A stretch of 36,155 nucleotides of DNA from an uncultured Lachnospiraceae bacterium (GTDB lineage: Bacteria > Bacillota > Clostridia > Lachnospirales > Lachnospiraceae): the NCBI GenBank assembly GCA_902794825.1, contig CADBIU010000011.1, forward strand, positions 1 to 36,155, in the 5' to 3' direction. Both the position numbers and the translations under genes were made by a program. Under the pieces are notes generated by a model. The model was not told the origin of the DNA. It saw nothing but the letters and a program-made list of their open reading frames with translations, and searched no databases. Of the stretch, positions 1-6,824 are shown piece after piece; the first letter of the stretch is position 1; every line of letters starts with the position of its first letter.

Positions 1-24
1 CCGATCCTTTTGGAAATTGACATC

Positions 25-61
25 TAGGGGGTCAGACCCCTTCAAGGGGTCTGACCCCCTA
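25..61. repeat. perfect 18-bp palindrome (REP-like hairpin)
   Basis: Bases 25-42 are the exact reverse complement of 44-61 around a single central C at 43. Each arm also contains the smaller palindrome GGGGTCAGACCCC, so the element can fold as one long hairpin or as two short ones. It ends directly against the AAGGAAGGG ribosome binding site of the next gene. There is no T-tract after it, so it is not a typical intrinsic terminator. The shape resembles REP-type extragenic palindromes; that family assignment is inference. Confidence 0.8.
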
Positions 62-77
62 AGGAAGGGACACTTAC

Positions 78-803
78 ATGATAGGACTTGGAACACTAAT
101 AAACGGCGGGGCAATTGTTGCCGGCGGGCTCCTTGGCAATTTTACCGGGAAATTATTCAAACAGGATCAGCAGGAATCACTTAATAAAGCTTGCGGTATC
201 AGCGTTATTTTTATTGCCATCGCAGGTGCGATGCAGGGAATGCTCACGATTGACGGCGGCGCGATCGTTAGCGGGAAATCCATGCTGGTCGTGCTGTGCC
301 TGGCGGCAGGAACGATCATAGGGGAACTGATCGGGATCGAAAACGGCTTTGAGAGATTCGGAGAGTGGCTCAAAGAGAAGACAGGGAACAGCGGCGACGC
401 TCAGTTCGTCAATGCTTTTGTGACGACATCGCTGACAGTGTGTATCGGAGCGATGGCGATCGTCGGTGCGATTCAGGACGGGATACTGGGAGATTATTCC
501 ACGCTTGCGGTAAAGTCGGTGCTGGACTTCATCATTGTGGCGGTCATGACGTCGTCCATGGGAAAAGGATGTGCTTTTTCCGCTATTCCGGTATTGGCTT
601 TTGAGGGCAGCATAACGCTGCTCGCGAGACTGATCGCACCGATCATGACGGATATGGCGATCGCATATCTATCTTTGATCGGCTCGATCCTGATCTTCTG
701 TGTGGGCGTAAACCTTGTCTGGGGAAAGAAGGTGCGCGTCGCGAATATGCTGCCGGCGGTGTTCCTGGCGGTGCTCGCCGCATATCTGCCGTGGAGCTGG
801 TAA
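78..803 (+). CDS. DUF554 family membrane protein
   Basis: This 241-residue protein is hydrophobic along its whole length and has about seven likely membrane segments. The N-terminus (GLGTLINGGAIVAGGLLGN) and the later GAMAIVGAIQDG and MTSSMGKGCAFSA stretches are typical of the DUF554 (YqgA/YdfK-like) family, whose transported substrate, if any, is not known to me. The ATG at 78 is preceded by AAGGAAGGG at 61-69, which supports this start. The gene stands alone: the next gene begins 70 bases later with no clear shared signal. A long palindrome abuts its ribosome binding site, and this could affect translation. The family call is firm; the function is unknown. Confidence 0.88.
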   Translation: MIGLGTLINGGAIVAGGLLGNFTGKLFKQDQQESLNKACGISVIFIAIAGAMQGMLTIDGGAIVSGKSMLVVLCLAAGTIIGELIGIENGFERFGEWLKEKTGNSGDAQFVNAFVTTSLTVCIGAMAIVGAIQDGILGDYSTLAVKSVLDFIIVAVMTSSMGKGCAFSAIPVLAFEGSITLLARLIAPIMTDMAIAYLSLIGSILIFCVGVNLVWGKKVRVANMLPAVFLAVLAAYLPWSW

Positions 804-873
804 TAACGGCATCCGCGGACTGTCTGAAAAGGCACTGATCAGATAGAACAGAACTAACTGTGTGATAGAAAGT

Positions 874-1542
874 ATGGAAAAAATGGAAAGAGATTATCAG
901 AGAGAAGTAGAATTAAACGCCTCAGACTTTGTGCTGGTATCGGACTATGTGCCGGCCGTCATACAGGAGATCCGCTATCACTCCACATATAATTTTGTGG
1001 GGGACCGGGTCGACGGATATGAGCAGCCCTGCGCGATCCTGACAAAAGAGGCTGCGAGAGCTCTCAAAGAGATCAGCAACAAATTGAATGTAATGGGATA
1101 CCGGATCAAAGTTTTTGACGCTTATCGCCCGGCTACCGCGGTCAGGCACTTTACGCTGTGGGGCGTGGATGATCTGGACCTGCGCATGAAGCCGTTCTTT
1201 TATCCGGATCTGGAGAAGCAGGAACTCTTCAGAAAAGGATATATCGCGAGCAAGTCGAGCCACAGCAGAGGAAGCACGATCGACCTGACGCTGCTCGATA
1301 TGAAGACAGGCAAGGAAGTCGATATGGGGAGCCCCTTCGACTATTTCAGCGAGGTTTCTCACCCCGATTATAAAGGAGTTACGAAGGAACAGTATGAGAA
1401 CAGGATGTTCCTGCAGGATATGATGGTCCGCGGAGGGTTCGAGCCGTACGACTGCGAGTGGTGGCACTTCACGCTGAAAGATGAGCCTTTCCCGGATACA
1501 TATTTTGACTTTCCCGTGTCGACAGAAGTGCTGAAAAGATGA
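874..1542 (+). CDS. D-alanyl-D-alanine dipeptidase, VanX/DdpX-like (peptidase M15D)
   Basis: The protein is a zinc dipeptidase expected to cleave D-Ala-D-Ala in the cytoplasm. The M15D signature is complete: SSHSRGSTID supplies the zinc His and Asp around residues 130-137, and ECEWWH-type residues (CEWWHF) near 195-198 supply the catalytic Glu and the third zinc ligand. There is no signal peptide. The start is uncertain: GTG at 862, ATG at 874 and ATG at 883 are all in frame and none has a strong ribosome binding site; 874 is chosen as the first ATG. No vanH, vanA or VanRS partner is nearby, so a housekeeping or nutritional role is likelier than vancomycin resistance. That last point is inference from context. 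Confidence 0.85.
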   Translation: MEKMERDYQREVELNASDFVLVSDYVPAVIQEIRYHSTYNFVGDRVDGYEQPCAILTKEAARALKEISNKLNVMGYRIKVFDAYRPATAVRHFTLWGVDDLDLRMKPFFYPDLEKQELFRKGYIASKSSHSRGSTIDLTLLDMKTGKEVDMGSPFDYFSEVSHPDYKGVTKEQYENRMFLQDMMVRGGFEPYDCEWWHFTLKDEPFPDTYFDFPVSTEVLKR

Positions 1543-1566
1543 TTGTCAAAACAAATAAATAAGAGA

Positions 1567-1596
1567 AGCCTGTGCGCAATGTCTGCGGCGCGGGCT
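1567..1596. terminator. bidirectional terminator between the vanX-like gene and cdaR-type gene
   Basis: AGCCTGTGCGC pairs with GCGCGGGCT (nine pairs including two G-T wobbles) around a short loop. It is followed by CTATTTT on the plus strand and, read on the minus strand, by a T-rich run at 1551-1566. It lies between two converging genes, immediately after the stop of the minus-strand gene. Confidence 0.6.
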
Positions 1597-2733
1597 CTAT
1601 TTTGCCAGATACATGTATAAGAGTTCCATAAATCCTCTGTCCAACGAACTCTCCAGAGGGTCTACGCCGAGCATGTCCTTGAACTTGTTGTAGCGGTAGA
1701 TCAGGGTGTTCTTGTGAATGTAAAGTCTCGCGGCCGACTCGGAAAGGTTGTAATTGGTCTCCTCAAAGGCCCGCATCATCTCGACGAACTGCTGTCTGCT
1801 GTCCTCCGGCATCTCCTGCGCGTAGATGATAAAGGCCCTCATGAGCTCCTGGCGGGGCACCAGCGTCCGGAAGTATTCCCGGACATAATCGTTAAAGAAG
1901 ACGATCCCGTCCGGCTCCCGAAGATGGGACTCCAGCCATTTACAATGCCGGTACGAGTAATAGTATTGTGTGAAGGAAGTCTGGAGCGATCCGACATAGA
2001 AGACGGCGCGGGCGCCTTTGCGGTGCAGCCAGTTCCGGATGTGCTCAAGGTATTCGGCGAGCTCCTCCCTGTAATCGACGAAGTTCTTCCTGCCGTTGAC
2101 CTTTACCGTCTTATAGACCAGCAGATGCGTCTCATCGAGAACGGCGCTGAAGTCCTGGATCCAGTGCCCCTTTCCGCGCCGCAGCTCTTCCAGAGCCTCC
2201 TCCGGATCGGCTGTTGTATTCCCGGCGCCGATCAGCCGGCAGACAACAGGCACCCGGACCAGCGACTCGTCGAGTCCCAGCTGCCGCGCGATCCCCCTCA
2301 GTTCTGAGGAATCCGCAAATTCTTTCTGTGTCAAAATATTGAGAAAGTGCTCTTTCCTGTTCCTGCGCAGCCGGATTTCTTCCTGCTGCTTTTCATAGCG
2401 GAGCATTGTCTCCATAGCGAGTCTTGTGATCAGAGCGACCTCGTGGATTCTGTCGGGATCGCCGGTCACTCCGATGACGCCTTCCTTGCGTCCCTGATGC
2501 GTGATCGCCATATTGATGCCGGGCAGAACGCCGGGGAATTCTTTCTCATCGCGGATCACGATCATGTCCTGTTCGCCGTGTATGATCCTGTCCGCCACTT
2601 CGTGATAAGTGCCGATCCTCGCAGGGTCTCGGCTGGCGATGATCACGCCGCTCTCATTCATGATGTTGATATTGTATTCTGTGTACTGAGTCAGACGCTC
2701 TATGAATTTTTTTGCCAGTTCGGGCTCGATCAT
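1597..2733 (-). CDS. CdaR-type sugar-diacid-recognition transcriptional regulator (PucR/CdaR family)
   Basis: The 378-residue protein has a CdaR-like diacid-recognition N-terminal domain (starting IEPELAKKFIERLTQYTEYN, with IIASRDPARIG and the EFPGVLPGINMAI region). A central GGDEF-like linker region follows, then a C-terminal PucR helix-turn-helix (NLSESAARLYIHKNTLIYR) at roughly residues 320-365. The reading frame is open 62 codons further upstream, but that extension has no resemblance to the family. The ATG at 2731-2733 has AAGGAAG six bases before it, so I place the start there. Family members bind organic acids such as glycerate or glucarate and activate uptake or catabolic genes. Here the gene is divergent from an EamA transporter, the most likely target. 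A small GGCGGC-GTTT-GCCGCC hairpin (2751-2766) lies just upstream of its ribosome binding site. Confidence 0.87.
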   Translation of the reverse strand: MIEPELAKKFIERLTQYTEYNINIMNESGVIIASRDPARIGTYHEVADRIIHGEQDMIVIRDEKEFPGVLPGINMAITHQGRKEGVIGVTGDPDRIHEVALITRLAMETMLRYEKQQEEIRLRRNRKEHFLNILTQKEFADSSELRGIARQLGLDESLVRVPVVCRLIGAGNTTADPEEALEELRRGKGHWIQDFSAVLDETHLLVYKTVKVNGRKNFVDYREELAEYLEHIRNWLHRKGARAVFYVGSLQTSFTQYYYSYRHCKWLESHLREPDGIVFFNDYVREYFRTLVPRQELMRAFIIYAQEMPEDSRQQFVEMMRAFEETNYNLSESAARLYIHKNTLIYRYNKFKDMLGVDPLESSLDRGFMELLYMYLAK

Positions 2734-2796
2734 GGGGCACTTCCTTGTCCGGCGGCGTTTGCCGCCTCCTATCCGGGTCTGATAACCATATAAATG

Positions 2797-2838
2797 ATTA
2801 TATACCGCGCAGGGCCTGCAATGAGCACAAAATAGTGC
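2797..2838. promoter_or_regulatory. divergent regulatory region: minus-strand -10 box and small inverted repeat
   Basis: ATTATA at 2797-2802 reads TATAAT on the minus strand, suitable for the cdaR-type gene; its -35 box is not clear. GCAC (2825-2828) and GTGC (2835-2838) form a short inverted repeat with a six-base spacer between the two promoters, a possible operator. This is a weak assignment. Confidence 0.35.
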
Positions 2839-2860
2839 AGAAAACTCCTGATTTTGTCTA

Positions 2861-2889
2861 TTGCATAAGAGGGCGATCCGTTCTAAGAT
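2861..2889 (+). promoter_or_regulatory. promoter of the EamA transporter gene
   Basis: TTGCAT (2861-2866), a 17-base spacer and TAAGAT (2884-2889) form a good sigma-70/A-type promoter about 45 bases before the ATG of the transporter. Confidence 0.6.
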
Positions 2890-2934
2890 TATCGGGATTG
2901 TCAAATTGATATTGAACATAAAGGAGTATGCTTT

Positions 2935-3906
2935 ATGAGTTCGGATACAATACAGACAGGCTCCGGGAAGGACAGAGTGATCTGGGCCTGGTTTCCGGTA
3001 ACGCTTCTCACGGCGATTTTCTGCTGCGTGCTGTGGGGCAGCGCTTCCCCGGCGATCAAGATCGCCTATGAACTGTTTAAGATCGGCCCGGAAGATACCG
3101 CGTCGAGGATCATGCTGGCGGGCGCCAGATTTATGATCGCGGGAGTGATGACGATCCTGTTCGGCTCCCTTTTGGCACGTAAGTTTCTCCTCCCTAAGAA
3201 GGAGTCGTGGAAGAATGTCCTGGTCCTGTCACTGGTGCAGACAGTGGGACAGTATTATTTCTTCTTTATGGCGCTGGCAAACACGTCAGGCGTGCGCGGA
3301 TCGATCATCAACGCGTCGGGCAACTTTATCGCGATCCTGTTCGCGGTCTATATCTTCCATTTTGAGAAGATGACGCTCAAGAAGTTCGCGGGCTGTCTTG
3401 TCGGATTTGCCGGGATCCTGCTGATCCTCGGCGGGGGGCAGGCGCTCATGGAAGGCGGACGAGTAACACTCGCCGGCGAAGGCGCGATGCTGGCGGCTGA
3501 TTTCTTCTATGCGGCATCCGGATGCCTGATCAAAATATTCTCGAGGGACGAAAACCCGGTCGCCCTGAGCGGCTACCAGTTCCCGATCGGCGGCGTGATC
3601 CTGTACGCGATCGGATCGCTGATGGGCGGACAGCTTATATTCTATACGGCAAGCTGCGCGCTGAACCTGCTCTATATGGGCTTCATCTCCGCGGGCGCTT
3701 ACACTCTTTGGGGCGTACTGCTCAAGTACAACCCGGTCAGCCGTGTGTCGATCCTGGGATTTGTCAATCCCGTGATGGGCGTTCTGCTGTCGGCCCTGTT
3801 CCTGGGAGAGGGCAGGGAGGCATTCTCCCTTACAGGGCTCCTTGCGCTGCTTCTTGTCAGCGCGGGCATTGTGATCGTCAATACATCCGAAAAGTCCATA
3901 AAATGA
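2935..3906 (+). CDS. EamA/DMT-family transporter
   Basis: A 323-residue membrane protein with about ten hydrophobic segments arranged as two EamA repeats (about residues 20-150 and 175-315). The CVLWGSASPAIKI start of the first repeat and the YTLWGVLLKYNPVSRVSILGF segment near the end are typical of drug/metabolite transporters, where the conserved P and W residues recur. The ATG at 2935 has AAGGAG at 2921-2926. The substrate cannot be read from sequence; family members export amino acids or other metabolites. It is divergent from a CdaR-type regulator with about 200 bases between the two starts, so regulation by that protein is plausible. No clear terminator follows before the next gene. Confidence 0.88.
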   Translation: MSSDTIQTGSGKDRVIWAWFPVTLLTAIFCCVLWGSASPAIKIAYELFKIGPEDTASRIMLAGARFMIAGVMTILFGSLLARKFLLPKKESWKNVLVLSLVQTVGQYYFFFMALANTSGVRGSIINASGNFIAILFAVYIFHFEKMTLKKFAGCLVGFAGILLILGGGQALMEGGRVTLAGEGAMLAADFFYAASGCLIKIFSRDENPVALSGYQFPIGGVILYAIGSLMGGQLIFYTASCALNLLYMGFISAGAYTLWGVLLKYNPVSRVSILGFVNPVMGVLLSALFLGEGREAFSLTGLLALLLVSAGIVIVNTSEKSIK

Positions 3907-4006
3907 TAGGTTTGAGCTATTAATTATCAGCGGGATCAGTGAGATACTATTTATGGTGAGATGTTTAATCTAAGGCAATTATTTCTGCCGGAATAGGAGG
4001 TCCGCA

Positions 4007-4948
4007 ATGCCCGTACATGTAATTAATGAAGCTAATCGATGCCTGCAGTGCAAGAATCCCCGCTGCCGTATGCTGGGATGTCCTATTCAGACGAACATTC
4101 CGGAAGTAGTCCGCCTGTTCAAGGAGAACAGGATGATGGAAGCGGCTGAGATCCTCTTTGAGAACAATCCGCTGTCTGTCGTCTGCTCCCTCGTCTGCAA
4201 CCACGAGAACCAGTGCGAAGGACACTGCGTACGCGGGATCAAGGGCGAACCCGTTCACTTTTCTTCAATTGAGAACTACATTTCCGACTCCTGTTTCGAG
4301 AGGCTCGATCTTTCCTGCGCACCGTCCAACGGTATGAAGGTCGGCGTTGTCGGAGCAGGCCCCGCGGGAATTACGATCGCGATCATTCTGGCCCGCCGCG
4401 GCTACAAGGTCACCGTATTTGAGACCCGTGAGAAGATCGGAGGAATCCTTCGCTACGGCATTCCGGAGTTCCGCCTTCCCAAGTCCATTCTGGACAGATA
4501 CTACCGCAGGAAGCGCGACATGGGAATTTTGTTCCGTCCCAACTTCGAACTGGGCGGCAAGGTCGCGATCATCGGCGCAGGCAATGCGGCTATGGACGTG
4601 GCCCGCACCGCGATCCGCCACGGCTCCAAGGACGTCACTGTCTATGTCCGCGGCGACAAAGTTGCCGCATCGGAGAACGAGTACAATTACGCGGTACTCG
4701 ACGGCGTGCACTTTGAGTTTAAGAAGAATATCGTTCGCATTGTGGATGAAGGAGCGGTATTCTGTGACAGAGTTGAGGATCCTGAGACCGGCAAACTTGT
4801 GGATGATCATTCCACGGACACCCTCGTCGAGGCGGACAGCGTCATGATCTCCATCTCCCAGGTTCCCAGGGACAGACTGGTCAGCAAGGACCACGACCTG
4901 CTGGACGCGTATATGCAGGAAAAGTTCGGCAATAAGAGCGCTGAGTGA
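4007..4948 (+). CDS. GltD-like NAD(P)/FAD oxidoreductase with two internal in-frame deletions
   Basis: The 313-residue protein resembles the small subunit of glutamate synthase and related pyridine-nucleotide oxidoreductases, which usually exceed 400 residues. Seen in order: an N-terminal cysteine-rich iron-sulfur region (CLQCKNPRC, CSLVCNHENQCEGHC), an FAD Rossmann motif (GVVGAGPAG, near residue 113), KIGGILRYGIPEFRLPKSILDRY, and an NAD(P) Rossmann motif (AIIGAGNAAMDVARTA). The usual segment between the RPN motif and the second Rossmann fold, about 75-85 residues, is missing. So is the usual C-terminal GDVVxGAKTVVEAV FAD-contacting segment before the final DAYMQ helix. Both gaps keep the frame. 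The start has AGGAGG at 3995-4000. It may be a decaying gene that remains open, or a reduced protein; oxidoreductase activity is doubtful. Confidence 0.8.
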   Translation: MPVHVINEANRCLQCKNPRCRMLGCPIQTNIPEVVRLFKENRMMEAAEILFENNPLSVVCSLVCNHENQCEGHCVRGIKGEPVHFSSIENYISDSCFERLDLSCAPSNGMKVGVVGAGPAGITIAIILARRGYKVTVFETREKIGGILRYGIPEFRLPKSILDRYYRRKRDMGILFRPNFELGGKVAIIGAGNAAMDVARTAIRHGSKDVTVYVRGDKVAASENEYNYAVLDGVHFEFKKNIVRIVDEGAVFCDRVEDPETGKLVDDHSTDTLVEADSVMISISQVPRDRLVSKDHDLLDAYMQEKFGNKSAE

Positions 4949-4996
4949 TAAAAAAGAGAGATGAAAATTTAAATACGCCGTGAAGAGCGGCACAGG

Positions 4997-5053
4997 AAAG
5001 AGCCCTTCAGAATGAGCATCGGTTAAACGATACCCGTTCTGAAGGGCTCTTTT
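4997..5053 (+). terminator. intrinsic terminator of the GltD-like gene
   Basis: AGAGCCCTTCAGAA (4999-5012) pairs perfectly with TTCTGAAGGGCTCT (5037-5050), flanked by AA and TTT that extend the stem; a small ATCG/CGAT stem sits in the loop. A short T-run follows. It lies 50 bases after the stop codon. Confidence 0.8.
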
Positions 5054-5200
5054 GAAAGGGGGGAAAATGATAAACAATACGTTTCGACAAGGGAAGAATC
5101 TCATTGAGGGGGGAGTTGATATCTTTGTTCCCTGCCGATGATGTAATAATAAGGGGTAATTATGTTCAAATCGCGGATTTCCTGTGAAGAAAATGTGAAA

Positions 5201-6139
5201 TCACGCGGGAAAGAGCATCTGGAACAGGAAGATCATCATCGGGATCGTGACTACGCACAGGATCGTCGACATGACATTGTAGATGCTTGCCTTCATAGCG
5301 TCTTTGCCCCCGAGGACTGCCATCTGGACAATAGAGCTGCCGCAGGGAGCACTGGCGCCGATCACAACTACCAGAGCTACAGGGCGCATATCGGGATGGC
5401 GCTGCACAAAGCCGCTGACATACAGCAGCAGGATGCAGATCACAGGCAGCACGACGAGCCGCAGAAGAGAGATGAGGTACGCTTTCTTATATGTAAAAAC
5501 GCTCTTAAGGTCACTGCCCGCGATGATCATGCCGACCAGCAGCATGGAGGCGGCGGCTACCATATCATGGTATCCCTTGGCAGCTGTATCAATTACCCCG
5601 GGAAGATGAAGCTGCGTCACCAGCAGGAAAAGACCAAGACCCAGAGCGATCAGAGGCGGATTAGTAAGCATTTTCTTCAGCTTAAGACGCTTGCCGCCCA
5701 TGAAGAGGGAGTAGCAGTGAGTCCAGAGCAGCAGGTTAAAAGGAACCTGGAAAGTGCTGCCGTAAAAGACCATTTCATCTCCGAGGGACATGCTGATCAG
5801 AGGAAGGATCAGATTGCCCACATTGGCGTATGTGAGGGAGGTGCGGTCGACCGGGTCCAGATCCCAGACTTTTTGGAAAAGCTTCGCGAACAGGATGCAG
5901 AAGAGCATTGAGAGCGAAGAAGCTGCTGTCGCGAACAGAAATCCCTGCAAACGGTCGGGAGTCAGTTCGATCTGAAGGGAGCGAAGGATCATGCAGGGCT
6001 GGATCACAAACAGCAGAAGGAGCGAGATCACCCTGCTGTCTTCCTGTTTGAGGGTTCCCACTTTGACCATCACATATCCGACGACAGCCATCAGCGACAT
6101 GGAGATGAGTTTGTTCAATAATACGAGACTGAATTCCAT
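5201..6139 (-). CDS. AEC-family (auxin efflux carrier-like) transporter
   Basis: The 312-residue protein has about ten membrane segments in the two halves typical of AEC permeases (PF03547). The first half contains LLLFVIQPCMILRSL and the YANVGNLILPLISMSLG motif; the second half has the GSDLKS, RLVVLPVI and GASAPCGSSIVQMAVLGGKD stretches. Characterised bacterial relatives move dicarboxylates such as malate or malonate, but the substrate here is unknown. The gene follows rlmH by 24 bases on the same strand and is probably co-transcribed. A purine-rich AGGAAAG lies about ten bases before its ATG. Confidence 0.87.
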   Translation of the reverse strand: MEFSLVLLNKLISMSLMAVVGYVMVKVGTLKQEDSRVISLLLLFVIQPCMILRSLQIELTPDRLQGFLFATAASSLSMLFCILFAKLFQKVWDLDPVDRTSLTYANVGNLILPLISMSLGDEMVFYGSTFQVPFNLLLWTHCYSLFMGGKRLKLKKMLTNPPLIALGLGLFLLVTQLHLPGVIDTAAKGYHDMVAAASMLLVGMIIAGSDLKSVFTYKKAYLISLLRLVVLPVICILLLYVSGFVQRHPDMRPVALVVVIGASAPCGSSIVQMAVLGGKDAMKASIYNVMSTILCVVTIPMMIFLFQMLFPA

Positions 6140-6163
6140 TTTTTGACCATCTTTCCTAAAGTA

Positions 6164-6637
6164 TTATTTGTGGTATTTTCTTCTGTTCAGGATCATGTAA
6201 GCCCGGTAGATCTGTTCCAGCACCAGGACCCTCGTCATCAGATGGGTGAAGGTCAGGTCTGAGAGCTTCCAGCGCGCGTTGGCCCTGGAGACGAGAGCCG
6301 GAGAGGGACCGAGGGATCCGGCGATCACAAAGGTGAGAGTGGAAGAGGCTGTCTGCCAGTTTCCGAGCTTTTCAGCGAAGGTCTCGCTGTCCCAGTGGGA
6401 GCCGTGGAGGTCCAGAAGGATCACGAACTCGCTGTCTTTGATCTGAGAGAGAGCACGCTCGCCTTCCTTTTCCTTGGCGAGGGCGGCTTCCTTTTCGCGC
6501 TCTATGCGCTCGTTGGGCTCATCGCGGACTTCGACGATCTCTATTTTGGTAAAAGCCCCCAGGCGCTTTTTGTATTCTTCTTCCAGCATATGGAGCGCCT
6601 TGTCTTTCATCTTTCCTATACACAGTATTCGGATCAT
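6164..6637 (-). CDS. rlmH: 23S rRNA (pseudouridine1915-N3)-methyltransferase RlmH
   Basis: This 157-residue protein is a small SPOUT methyltransferase that methylates pseudouridine 1915 in helix 69 of 23S rRNA on assembled 70S ribosomes. The AdoMet-binding trefoil knot region is clear: FVIAGSLGPSPALV, then LTFTHLMTRVLVLEQIYRAYMILNRRKYHK, the near-invariant RlmH C-terminus. The family usually has FPHQ where this protein has FTHL, a small deviation. Length matches the family (about 155-160). The ATG is preceded on the minus strand by AAAGGGA. It heads a two-gene unit with the AEC transporter downstream, a pairing without an obvious functional link. Confidence 0.95.
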   Translation of the reverse strand: MIRILCIGKMKDKALHMLEEEYKKRLGAFTKIEIVEVRDEPNERIEREKEAALAKEKEGERALSQIKDSEFVILLDLHGSHWDSETFAEKLGNWQTASSTLTFVIAGSLGPSPALVSRANARWKLSDLTFTHLMTRVLVLEQIYRAYMILNRRKYHK

Positions 6638-6809
6638 GGAATTCCCTTTCCGGACATTTAATCATTTCACCGTAATATTGTGAACTTTTTTGGGGGCATC
6701 CGTCAATCGGAAGAAGTCCCAATTTTTGCGGGGAAACGGCCCGCGTTTTTTCTTTCGGCGGGGCGGTCTCTTTTTTGCCACACTTTTTTATGCCGAAGCG
6801 GAAGTAGTT

Positions 6810-6818
6810 TGCTATAAT
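6810..6818 (+). promoter_or_regulatory. extended -10 promoter giving a probable leaderless mRNA
   Basis: TGC-TATAAT is a perfect extended -10 element (TATAAT at 6813-6818). The ATG at 6825 lies exactly seven bases after its last base, where transcription would normally begin. No ribosome binding site is present before that ATG, and no good -35 is seen, as is usual for extended -10 promoters. Confidence 0.6.
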
Positions 6819-6824
6819 GTCCTT

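Noticed and set aside
2734-2919. Upstream extension of the CdaR-type regulator (62 residues).
   Set aside because: AAGGAAG fits the ATG at 2731-2733 and the diacid-recognition domain begins right there; the extension covers the divergent promoter region.
6728-6751. Small GCGGG/CCCGC hairpin followed by six T on the plus strand, read as a terminator.
   Set aside because: The stem is only five pairs and no plus-strand gene precedes it; upstream genes are on the minus strand.
6690-6824. Upstream extension of the signalling protein (45 extra residues).
   Set aside because: The extension is Arg/Phe-rich and unlike any domain, has no ribosome binding site, and contains the extended -10 promoter just before the ATG at 6825.
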